The notes: generated by a model from the sequence alone, not told the origin. A stretch of DNA of 6,280 nt from Candidatus Levyibacteriota bacterium (GCA_016204525.1 JACQKO010000032.1:1-6280), one strand, 5' to 3'. Shown: positions 1 through 5,294, counted from the stretch's first letter. Program-made: numbers and translations.

Positions 1-66
1 CTACAAAATTTCCGAAGATATTAGATAAAACTCTAAGTTTTGGTCGGCTTAAATTCAGCTCTAACA
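1..66 (-). CDS. possible 5' end of an unidentified leftward gene (partial)
   Basis: On the minus strand an ATG at 66-64 opens a frame that stays open for 22 codons to the window edge. The peptide begins MLELNLSRPKLRVLSNIFGN, a plausible basic N-terminus leading into a helix. I do not recognise it. A TATAAT hexamer on the minus strand (83-88) would start transcription near 76, giving a leader of about 10 bases with no Shine-Dalgarno site, similar to other transcription units here. I found no convincing -35 box. A competing plus-strand frame (3-89, ending in TAA) is also open from the edge and resembles no known protein. The fragment is too short to be sure it is a gene. Confidence 0.35.
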
Positions 67-100
67 TAATACAACAATATCAATTATAATTAGAATTTAC

Positions 101-170
101 AACGGGCCGGACAGCACTGCGCTACGCAATCGAACACTTCCAAAGCGTACTATCCGTCTGCGGTCAGGGT
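101..170. repeat. GC-rich intergenic block with imperfect inverted repeat
   Basis: Bases 101-170 are about 59 % G+C (41 of 70), against 26 % in bases 1-100. Inside lies a two-part inverted repeat: CGGACAG (108-114) pairs imperfectly with CTATCCG (150-156), and TACGC (123-127) pairs with GCGTA (145-149). The minus-strand transcript would pair fully with one G-U wobble, with an 8-base bulge on one side and a 17-base loop. No open reading frame of note crosses it. It could be a structured leader or terminator for the leftward side, or a relic of an inserted element. No function is assigned. Confidence 0.4.
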
Positions 171-199
171 TGACAAAAATCAGGGCTATGATGTACAAT
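170..199 (+). promoter_or_regulatory. sigma70-like promoter of the ArsR-Trx-CcdA-Crp operon
   Basis: A perfect TTGACA (-35) lies at 170-175 and TACAAT (-10, one mismatch to TATAAT) at 194-199, separated by 18 bases. The predicted transcription start is about 205-207, which falls on the first ATG of the downstream gene. This is the clearest promoter in the window and points into the rightward operon. Confidence 0.75.
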
Positions 200-202
200 C
201 AG

Positions 203-226
203 ACATATGTTTGATCGTTCATATGT
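203..226. promoter_or_regulatory. ArsR/SmtB-type operator palindrome
   Basis: Perfect inverted repeat arms ACATATG (203-209) and CATATGT (220-226) surround a 10-base centre, for a 24-base palindrome centred at 214/215. The right half, GTTCATATG, resembles the ATATGAAC/GTTCATAT half-sites of known ArsR/SmtB metalloregulator operators such as that of CzrA. It sits just downstream of the -10 box and covers the predicted transcription start, a normal place for a repressor site. The next gene encodes an ArsR-family protein, so autoregulation is the simplest reading. The ATG at 207 lies inside the left arm. Confidence 0.7.
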
Positions 227-584
227 TATTGCACATAAGGGGCACCCTCATTTTATAGCGAATTCGAAAATGTCCTATCTTGCAAAATACATTCGCTCGC
301 AAATCGATGAGAGAGATTTCGAAACTATTAAAAACCTCTCAGACCCGACAAAATTTAGAATTTACTTGCTCCTTTCAAAAGTAGAGGAAATCCCGGTGAG
401 CGATATAAAAGTAATATTGGGCTTATCCCAATCTGCTGTTTCCCATGCGCTCTCTGATCTCCGCAAGGTTGATCTTGTAGAAAGTCACCGCTGCGGGCAG
501 TTAATCTGCTATTCTTTAAATACGACAAACAATAAAGGGGTATTGAGTTTTCTCGAAAGATTTGTGAGGAGACATAAAGTATGA
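207..584 (+). CDS. ArsR-family winged-helix transcriptional regulator
   Basis: This is a DNA-binding repressor of the ArsR/SmtB type, cytoplasmic and 125 aa long. Residues 44-105 carry the family core: LSDPTKFRIYLLL, the helix-turn-helix with recognition helix LSQSAVSHALSDL (73-85), and the wing (RCGQLICYSL). The canonical arsenic motif ELCVCDL is replaced by EIPVSDI, and the SmtB alpha5 zinc site (DxH...HxxE) is absent. The only cysteines are C96 and C101 in the wing, so they may sense metal or thiol state. The first 21 residues contain His10, His13 and His15. The start is uncertain. ATG 207 fits a leaderless transcript from the 170-199 promoter, while ATG 270 gives a more typical length (104 aa) but has no Shine-Dalgarno site. 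It is the first gene of the operon and overlaps the next by 4 bases. Confidence 0.85.
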   Translation: MFDRSYVIAHKGHPHFIANSKMSYLAKYIRSQIDERDFETIKNLSDPTKFRIYLLLSKVEEIPVSDIKVILGLSQSAVSHALSDLRKVDLVESHRCGQLICYSLNTTNNKGVLSFLERFVRRHKV

Positions 585-1015
585 AAGGTATATTGCTTAT
601 TATTGTAGGAGTGATAATTGTAGTTTTGTTTGGAGGAATATTTCTTCTACGCTCAAATGATAGTAAAGAACCTTCGACTTCACAAAAAAGCACTTCTAGT
701 GAGATTTCTCCAAACTATCTAAAATATTCGGAGGAAAATTTGGCAAAAGCAAACGAACGCGGTCGCACGATTCTCTATTTCTGGGCTTTTTGGTGTCCAA
801 CTTGTAAGGCGCTTGACGCGGAGCTTCGATCTCGTGGAAACGAATTGCCGTCTGACGTAACAATTCTACAAGTAAATTACGATACGGAAAGAGAACTAAA
901 ACAAAAATATGAAATTGTTATTCAACACACACTTGTTCAGATAGATCAAGATGGTAACGAAGTAGCAAAATGGATTGGTGGAGGCATTGAAACCATAAAA
1001 CAGCAAGTAAAGTAA
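581..1015 (+). CDS. membrane-anchored thioredoxin-like protein with Sco-like His
   Basis: This 144 aa protein has one N-terminal membrane segment (about 3-23), a Ser/Thr-rich linker (25-43) and a thioredoxin-fold domain facing outward (about 46-144). The active site is W71-C72-P73-T74-C75-K76. At the position of the thioredoxin cis-proline (usually x-P-T) it has Q115-H116-T117, followed by a strand and a D-x-D-G turn. Copper-chaperone Sco proteins have a metal-ligand His in an equivalent DHT/DHS segment, although they use CxxxC rather than CxxC. Its likely role is thiol-disulfide exchange outside the membrane, reduced by the CcdA protein encoded next; metal binding is a further possibility. 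The start overlaps the ArsR stop (ATGA) and has a GAGGAG ribosome site at 566-571, 9 bases upstream. Confidence 0.88.
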   Translation: MKGILLIIVGVIIVVLFGGIFLLRSNDSKEPSTSQKSTSSEISPNYLKYSEENLAKANERGRTILYFWAFWCPTCKALDAELRSRGNELPSDVTILQVNYDTERELKQKYEIVIQHTLVQIDQDGNEVAKWIGGGIETIKQQVK

Positions 1016-1017
1016 TT

Positions 1018-2682
1018 ATGTTTTTGCTTATACCTATTGCATTCATTTCAGGAATATTAACAGTCTTTTCGCCATGCGTTTTGCCCATTCTTCCAATAGT
1101 TTTGGCGAGCGGAATTGAGGGTAAGATCGGCCGGATCAGAGGCGTTGTAGCAGGAATTGTTGTAAGTTTTACAATAGCGGCACTGCTTCTTGCAACGGTT
1201 GTTCGCGTGCTTGGAATTCCAGCCGATACAATTCGAAACATTGCAGTTATTCTTCTTGTGATTTTTGGGTTGAGCATGGTCTTTCCTATTATTTGGGAAA
1301 AGGTGCTTGTTCTGATCGAGCGTTTTTGGAAAGTTCGTCCGGTTGAAACTCAAGGTGGCGGTTTCGGTGGGGGATTTATAACCGGCGCTTCTCTTGGGGT
1401 GGTTTGGGCGCCCTGCATTGGTCCGGTTGTTGCGACTGTCGCAACGCTCGCCGCTGTCTCGTCATTTTCCATATCAGGAATTGCCGTTGTTGCAGCTTAC
1501 GCCTTAGGCACAGGTGTACCGCTTTACTTTATCGCGAAAAGCGGGAAAGCGGCAATAGGAAAATTTCCATTTCTTGCTACAGGAGGAGAAAAAGTTCGTC
1601 AAATCTTTGGAGTTGTAATTCTTGCGACAGCCCTTTTTATTTTTACAGGGTTAGACAGGAAAATTCAGGAATGGACATTAAACAATTTGCCTGAGGCTTG
1701 GACACAGATCGCAACTAGTTTCGAAAACCAATTTGAAACAAGCAGTTTTCTCAATCAATTAAAACCCGGTAAGCAAGACATAGAAAAGGCAAGCCCAGGT
1801 TCCGTAGTGGTTCGTGATGTATTGCTTCAAAATGATTTTACCGGAGCAAAAGTTGCGCAGTCTGATCTTATTCAGGGGTGTTTCGGCGGTAAAGACTGCA
1901 TTCCTTCAATCGACAGTCTAAAATTCGAGTCTGCAGCAGAAGCTTCCTGGCTGAATGCTTCCGACATAGTGTTTGGGGTTGATCATAAGGGAGTTCAAAG
2001 AGCTTACCCACAGCGAATCTTGAATTGGCACGAGATTGCTAACGATGAGATTGAGGGTGACCCTATTGCCGTTACATTTTGTCCTTTGTGCGGTTCGGCG
2101 CTTGCGTTTGAGCGAAAAGTTGACGGCGTAATAACCGAATTCGGTGTCTCAGGAAAACTTCATAATTCTGATCTTGTGATGTATGATAGATATGAAGGAA
2201 ATCTTTGGCAGCAAATAACAGGGGACGGGATTGTTGGTCCTGCGGCAAGACGAAATGAAAAGTTAAAACAAATTGCAATAGTAACTACAACTTGGGGGGA
2301 ATGGAGAAAAGAGTATCCAGAAACAGAAGTACTCTCACGAGATACCGGATACTCTCGAGACTATAACGCATACCCTTACGGAACGTATGAGCAAGATGAT
2401 GAATTATATTTTGGTGTCGAAAACCTTGATAAAAAATTGCAAATTAAAACAGTAGTGTACGGAATTGAGGTAAACGGTGCATCAAAGGCGTACCCTGAAA
2501 ATGTATTCGATAAAAACTCTGTTATTTCTGATACGGTTGGCGGCGTTCCCCTACGTCTTGAAAAAACTTCCGAAGGAAAAATATTGGTTACAAATCTTGC
2601 GACTCAAGAAGAAATTATTCCAATCAGATTATTCTGGTTTGCCTGGGCATCATTTCACCCGGATACGGAACTTTATCAATGA
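1018..2682 (+). CDS. CcdA/DsbD-type thiol transporter fused to DUF3179 domain
   Basis: This 554 aa protein has two parts. Residues 1-215 are a CcdA-like (cytochrome c biogenesis/DsbD transmembrane) domain with six predicted helices and the two redox cysteines in their usual motifs, SPCVLPILP (C20) and APCIGP (C133). Such proteins carry electrons from cytoplasmic thioredoxin to outer thiol proteins. After a linker rich in polar residues, about 283-554 is a complete DUF3179 domain. It is recognisable by RAYPQRILNWHEI (328-340), TFCPLCGSAL (353-362), FGVSGKLHNSDL (375-386) and the terminal FAWASFHPDTELY. C288 and C294 flank its start. With an even number of helices after an outside N-terminus, the DUF3179 part should lie outside the membrane. 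The function of DUF3179 is not established. The gene starts 2 bases after the thioredoxin stop without a clear ribosome site, suggesting coupling. I see no frameshift at the junction. Confidence 0.93.
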   Translation: MFLLIPIAFISGILTVFSPCVLPILPIVLASGIEGKIGRIRGVVAGIVVSFTIAALLLATVVRVLGIPADTIRNIAVILLVIFGLSMVFPIIWEKVLVLIERFWKVRPVETQGGGFGGGFITGASLGVVWAPCIGPVVATVATLAAVSSFSISGIAVVAAYALGTGVPLYFIAKSGKAAIGKFPFLATGGEKVRQIFGVVILATALFIFTGLDRKIQEWTLNNLPEAWTQIATSFENQFETSSFLNQLKPGKQDIEKASPGSVVVRDVLLQNDFTGAKVAQSDLIQGCFGGKDCIPSIDSLKFESAAEASWLNASDIVFGVDHKGVQRAYPQRILNWHEIANDEIEGDPIAVTFCPLCGSALAFERKVDGVITEFGVSGKLHNSDLVMYDRYEGNLWQQITGDGIVGPAARRNEKLKQIAIVTTTWGEWRKEYPETEVLSRDTGYSRDYNAYPYGTYEQDDELYFGVENLDKKLQIKTVVYGIEVNGASKAYPENVFDKNSVISDTVGGVPLRLEKTSEGKILVTNLATQEEIIPIRLFWFAWASFHPDTELYQ

Positions 2683-2683
2683 T

Positions 2684-3352
2684 ATGAATCGAAAACTTTG
2701 GTATTTAAAACAAATAAATCTTTTTAAAACACTTGAAAGAGAGGAGCTTGAACATCTGGCAAGCCATCTGTCAGCAAAAGAGTATGGCAAACGACAGGTA
2801 ATTTTAGAACCTCGCGATAAGGACAAAGTTTTTGTTCTAAAAACAGGAAGAGTCGAAATATATGAAATTACACCGGATGGTAAAAAAATTATAGTGGATG
2901 TGCTTGGACCGGGGAATGTGTTTGGTGATTTGGGAATGGAAGACTCGAATGAAACTTTTGTCGAGGCAACCACAGATTCTTTTGTCTGCGCCATGAATAA
3001 AAATGATTTTTTTGAGATGGTTTCTAAAAACTCACAGATTGCCTACCCTCTAATAAGAGAGTTATTTTCAAAGACGGTTGAATCAAAAAAGCAGGTCGCG
3101 TCACTTGCCTCAAATAACGTGGTTGCAAAGATTAAAGACTTACTTTTGAGACTTTCTAAAAGATATGGGGAGCAAAATCAGAACAAAACAGTAATTAAAG
3201 CCAAATTTACCCATGAACAGCTTGCTGACATGGTTGGTATCTCTCGCCCCACCATGACAGAACTTCTTAATAAACTCGAGAAGGATAAAGTAATTGAAAG
3301 AAACGGGAAAATAATCTCCTTTGATCCTCAAAAAGTGGCGGAGCTTCAATAA
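2684..3352 (+). CDS. Crp/Fnr-family transcriptional regulator
   Basis: This is a 222 aa cytoplasmic regulator of usual family length. An N-terminal cyclic-nucleotide-binding-fold domain (about 5-120, with GPGNVFGDLGM at 75-85) is followed by a dimer helix (about 125-150) and a C-terminal winged helix (about 167-215) with recognition segment VGISRPTMTELLNKL. The phosphate-binding Arg-Ser of E. coli Crp (R82, S83) aligns with N89 and E90, so cAMP binding is unlikely. There is one cysteine (C102) and no N-terminal cysteine cluster, so it is not an iron-sulfur Fnr. ATG 2684 was chosen because it starts the family homology and lies 1 base after the upstream stop; an in-frame opening back to 2477 is only overlap with the DUF3179 coding region. 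It is last in the operon and probably tunes it or the neighbouring genes. Confidence 0.92.
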   Translation: MNRKLWYLKQINLFKTLEREELEHLASHLSAKEYGKRQVILEPRDKDKVFVLKTGRVEIYEITPDGKKIIVDVLGPGNVFGDLGMEDSNETFVEATTDSFVCAMNKNDFFEMVSKNSQIAYPLIRELFSKTVESKKQVASLASNNVVAKIKDLLLRLSKRYGEQNQNKTVIKAKFTHEQLADMVGISRPTMTELLNKLEKDKVIERNGKIISFDPQKVAELQ

Positions 3353-3361
3353 TCTGGCCAA

Positions 3362-4627
3362 CTAATTAAAAACACTTTGACTTTTTTCTGCCGATAGTCC
3401 CTGATTATCTTTAACCGCCACAGTTACTGTTGCGTCAACACATTCTCCGGGGGTGTCGTATCGCCATTCTACCTGCGGTCCATTGGTAGATCCAACAAAA
3501 TATCCGCAGTTTATTTTCCAGATAAATGTCAGTTTTCCACCTTCGGGATCTGAAGCTATGGCTTTTAGCAAATAGCGATGAGGCGTTTCCTCATAAGAAC
3601 CATGCAGTTGCGTATTGTTAATATTACCAACTACCGGAGTCTTGCCGGCAGGCTGACTTTGTTTGCCTCCTATCAATGTATTCCAGTTTGGTTCCTTGCT
3701 TTTATCATATCCACCATTTTCAAACTTCTTTTTACACTCATTTATTATATCTGTCGGATTTTTAGATGCCTCTATCCGCTCAAGGCAATCGGCAACAAAA
3801 GCGCTGGTCTCTCCATAGTCATTGCGGCCCAAAAGCGGTATATCCTCCTGACCATAAGCGCCTGAAAGCCATTCATCAAAACAAAGTCCAACTATGCGTT
3901 CTCGCAATTTATATAAACTGCGCCGCGCTTCATAATTTTTCTCCGTTTTAAGTTTCTCATCAACATCATTTATGGATTCATCGCAAACCAGTCTTAATGT
4001 CTCTGTCTGTCCCAACTCTCCGCGGCCAAGAAGGGGCATGCGTTTATCTCCTTCCTCATGTCTTCCCGAAAGCCATTCATCAAAACACCAGCCCACCATA
4101 CTCTGCCGCTTTTGAAAGATTTCCCATTTTTTATCAAATTCCCTCTCTTTGGAGATGGCCTGATCAAACTCATCCAAGATATTTTGGCAAAGTACCTGCA
4201 AGGCATCACTTTCACCAAATTCTCCTCTACCCAGAAGCGGTACATCTGCATCACCACTCAAAAAACTAAGCGGGCCTTCAAGCCAGGCATCAAAACAAGC
4301 ATCGGCTATTGCTTTTCTCTCCTCAAAAAGTTTAATTCTTTCTTGCCAATCAGCTTCGATACTAAGCGCTTTGTCAACCTCGGCAAGTTTTTGGTCACAT
4401 TCTAGAGTTATATTCTTTTTGCAAACATCTAATTTGCCCTGGATATCTTCTCCTTTATCAATGAGCGGAGAAATTATTCGATTACATTCTTCAACGGAGC
4501 TGAGGGTCAATTCGGACCTTTGAGAGGAGAAGTTGTAAAACGCAGCGCCAATGACAGCGACAGCAGCTATTGCTCCAACAATAACCTTTGGAGAAAAACT
4601 ACCAAATAAGCCCTTAGTAAATTTCAT
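3362..4627 (-). CDS. membrane-anchored Cys-repeat protein with PKD-like C-terminal domain
   Basis: I do not recognise a named family for this 421 aa protein. The N-terminus is basic, then hydrophobic (about 14-31), a signal anchor without a lipobox cysteine. Residues 77-298 hold three repeats of about 66-70 residues and a short fourth. Each has a charged helical hairpin bounded by cysteines and then a segment CFDxWLxG...PLLGRxxxGxT. Residues about 352-417 look like a PKD/Ig-like beta domain (IASDPEGGKLTFIWKINCG, then VTVAVKDNQGLSA). The 12 cysteines are at 48, 69, 77, 111, 147, 181, 215, 249, 281, 298, 374 and 396. It is probably exported and disulfide-bonded. It converges on the Crp/Fnr gene with only 9 bases between stop codons. 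The start has no ribosome site but lies 2 bases after the predicted transcription start. Confidence 0.85.
   Translation of the reverse strand: MKFTKGLFGSFSPKVIVGAIAAVAVIGAAFYNFSSQRSELTLSSVEECNRIISPLIDKGEDIQGKLDVCKKNITLECDQKLAEVDKALSIEADWQERIKLFEERKAIADACFDAWLEGPLSFLSGDADVPLLGRGEFGESDALQVLCQNILDEFDQAISKEREFDKKWEIFQKRQSMVGWCFDEWLSGRHEEGDKRMPLLGRGELGQTETLRLVCDESINDVDEKLKTEKNYEARRSLYKLRERIVGLCFDEWLSGAYGQEDIPLLGRNDYGETSAFVADCLERIEASKNPTDIINECKKKFENGGYDKSKEPNWNTLIGGKQSQPAGKTPVVGNINNTQLHGSYEETPHRYLLKAIASDPEGGKLTFIWKINCGYFVGSTNGPQVEWRYDTPGECVDATVTVAVKDNQGLSAEKSQSVFN
3788..4399 (-). repeat. three tandem ~70-residue coding repeats (Cys-hairpin / PLLGR)
   Basis: Within the repeat protein, unit 1 is residues 77-146 (4399-4190), unit 2 is 147-214 (4189-3986) and unit 3 is 215-280 (3985-3788). 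A partial fourth hairpin follows at 281-298 (3787-3734). Each unit reads Cys, about 33 helical residues, Cys-Phe-Asp-x-Trp-Leu, a variable acidic loop, then PLLGR(G/N)(E/D)(F/L/Y)G. The DNA has diverged between units, so this is an old duplication kept for protein structure and not a recent DNA repeat. Confidence 0.85.
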
Positions 4628-4635
4628 CTATATTT

Positions 4636-4665
4636 ACTATAAACTAAAAACTAATCAAGCGTCAA
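4636..4665 (-). promoter_or_regulatory. promoter of the Cys-repeat protein gene
   Basis: Read on the minus strand, TTGACG (4665-4660) and TATAGT (4641-4636) are separated by 18 bases, each one mismatch from consensus. The predicted start is near 4629, so the ATG at 4627 would have a leader of only about 2 bases. The N-terminus is a clear signal anchor, which fixes the start codon and supports a leaderless mRNA. Confidence 0.6.
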
Positions 4666-4677
4666 ATAATTTGTCGC
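4659..4677. promoter_or_regulatory. imperfect palindrome in divergent promoter region (possible operator)
   Basis: The 19-base sequence GCGTCAAATAATTTGTCGC has arms matching at 8 of 9 positions around a central A. It overlaps the -35 box of the leftward repeat-protein gene and lies upstream of the rightward redox gene. A regulator bound here could act on both. It does not match the Fnr (TTGAT-N4-ATCAA) or Crp (TGTGA-N6-TCACA) consensus, and the protein that binds it is unknown. Confidence 0.4.
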
Positions 4678-4708
4678 TCAAATGACAGAATATTGAATCC
4701 CCCGCGAC

Positions 4709-4714
4709 TATACT
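4709..4714 (+). promoter_or_regulatory. -10 box of the glutaredoxin-like gene
   Basis: TATACT at 4709-4714 is one mismatch from consensus. It would start transcription near 4721, 3 bases before the ATG at 4724. The -35 is weak: CAGAAT at 17-base spacing, or ATGACA at a too-long 21 bases. It may therefore depend on an activator. Confidence 0.45.
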
Positions 4715-4723
4715 CGTTTTATT

Positions 4724-5056
4724 ATGAAAGGAATTGTAACGTGTGAGGATTGTGTTATAGAACTTTGGAAGACAAACTGCGTGGACTGCGAGGCGGCAAA
4801 ACCTATTGTTGCGGAGCTTGAGAGGAAAGGTTATATGTTCGAGAAGCATAACATTGAAACGGGAGAGGGTAGAAGATTTTGGGAAGAATACCTGGTAGAA
4901 ATTGATAAAAACTCAAGAGAACAAGGATATGATGAGGGGTATATTTACACGCCAACGTTTATTAATCCAAAGACACGAAAGGCACTTGCATTTACCGATA
5001 GGGCACCCACAAAAGAAGAATTAATAAAGTTAGTAGAGGGAGGTGAAATGACATGA
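4724..5056 (+). CDS. glutaredoxin/thioredoxin-like protein with two CxxC motifs
   Basis: This 110 aa protein without a signal peptide has a small thioredoxin fold. Strand VIELW leads into K-T-N-C19-V-D-C22-E-A-A-K-P at the head of the first helix. The cis-proline loop is intact (Y75-T76-P77-T78-F79), followed by the final strands and a helix. It differs from ordinary glutaredoxins by a second CxxC pair just before the first strand (T6-C7-E8-D9-C10) and by a long insert (about 47-72) rich in acidic residues and Tyr. A cytoplasmic disulfide reductase or metal-thiol protein is likely, and it could be an electron donor for CcdA. ATG 4724 has no ribosome site and sits about 3 bases after the predicted transcription start. 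No in-frame ATG, GTG or TTG lies between it and the active site. Its end overlaps the next gene by 4 bases. Confidence 0.8.
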   Translation: MKGIVTCEDCVIELWKTNCVDCEAAKPIVAELERKGYMFEKHNIETGEGRRFWEEYLVEIDKNSREQGYDEGYIYTPTFINPKTRKALAFTDRAPTKEELIKLVEGGEMT

Positions 5057-5223
5057 TGGGACACGGAAAACACGATAACTGCGCCATGTGCAGAATGGGA
5101 AAGGCAGTTGGTATGATTGAGAAACATCCTGACGGCTGTAATTGTGAAGTCAATCCAAAAGAAAAAGCTGAGCAAAAAAGAGAAAGCAAAGAGAGACAAT
5201 TTGCTAATGCAGACTTTGCTTAA
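5053..5223 (+). CDS. small Cys/His-rich protein, possible metal binder (56 aa)
   Basis: A 56 aa reading frame starts at ATG 5053, overlapping the preceding stop (ATGA), or at ATG 5056. A strong ribosome site, GGAGGTGA (5039-5046), lies 6 or 9 bases upstream. The first half holds H4, H7, C10-A-M-C13, H25 and C29-N-C31. The second half (34-50) is a Lys/Glu-rich helix. No signal peptide or membrane segment is visible. Four cysteines and three histidines in 31 residues suggest a zinc, copper or similar site, but I do not recognise a family. Coupling to the redox protein suggests joint work in metal or thiol handling. The strong ribosome site and clean stop make it a credible gene despite its size. 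Confidence 0.7.
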   Translation: MMGHGKHDNCAMCRMGKAVGMIEKHPDGCNCEVNPKEKAEQKRESKERQFANADFA

Positions 5224-5234
5224 GATGAGACTTT

Positions 5235-5257
5235 GGGGTAGGAAAGCTTCCTACCCC
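5235..5257 (+). terminator. perfect GC-rich hairpin, possible terminator without U-tract
   Basis: GGGGTAGGAA (5235-5244) pairs perfectly with TTCCTACCCC (5248-5257) around an AGC loop, starting 11 bases after the small gene's stop. The bases that follow (CCACGATCTTATACG) lack the run of T of a classical intrinsic terminator. It may still end or protect the upstream mRNA, since a new promoter seems to start the next gene. An outer AAGAT (5222-5226) / ATCTT (5262-5266) pairing could extend the structure. Confidence 0.5.
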
Positions 5258-5264
5258 CACGATC

Positions 5265-5294
5265 TTATACGAAAAAGTTTTAATATGATAAAAT
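5265..5294 (+). promoter_or_regulatory. candidate extended -10 promoter of the LUD gene
   Basis: TGATAAAAT at 5286-5294 is an extended -10 element (TGn plus TAAAAT). A poor -35, TTATAC, lies at 5265-5270 with 18-base spacing. Transcription would begin near 5301, 2 bases before ATG 5303. Because the sequence is AT-rich, chance occurrence is possible. Confidence 0.4.

Noticed and set aside
101..170. tRNA gene or integron attC site in the GC-rich block
   Set aside because: A TTCGATT resembling a T-loop is present on the minus strand, but its flanks do not form a stem. The GTTRRRY/RYYYAAC core sites of attC are also missing.
918..1353. minus-strand reading frames opposite the CcdA domain
   Set aside because: The plus-strand CcdA homology is unambiguous, and the opposite frames have low-complexity composition and no recognisable domain.
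2477..2683. longer 291-residue form of the Crp/Fnr protein
   Set aside because: The upstream extension lies wholly inside the DUF3179 coding sequence in another frame and has no family similarity. ATG 2684 matches the family start.
2684..3352. oxygen-sensing Fnr with an iron-sulfur cluster
   Set aside because: The protein has a single cysteine and lacks the N-terminal cysteine cluster.
3353..3361. bidirectional terminator between the convergent genes
   Set aside because: Only 9 bases separate the stop codons, and no hairpin or T-run was seen in or around them.
3997..4405. plus-strand reading frames opposite the Cys-repeat gene
   Set aside because: They are mirror images of the repeat coding sequence with unlikely composition and no start signals; the minus strand explains the sequence.
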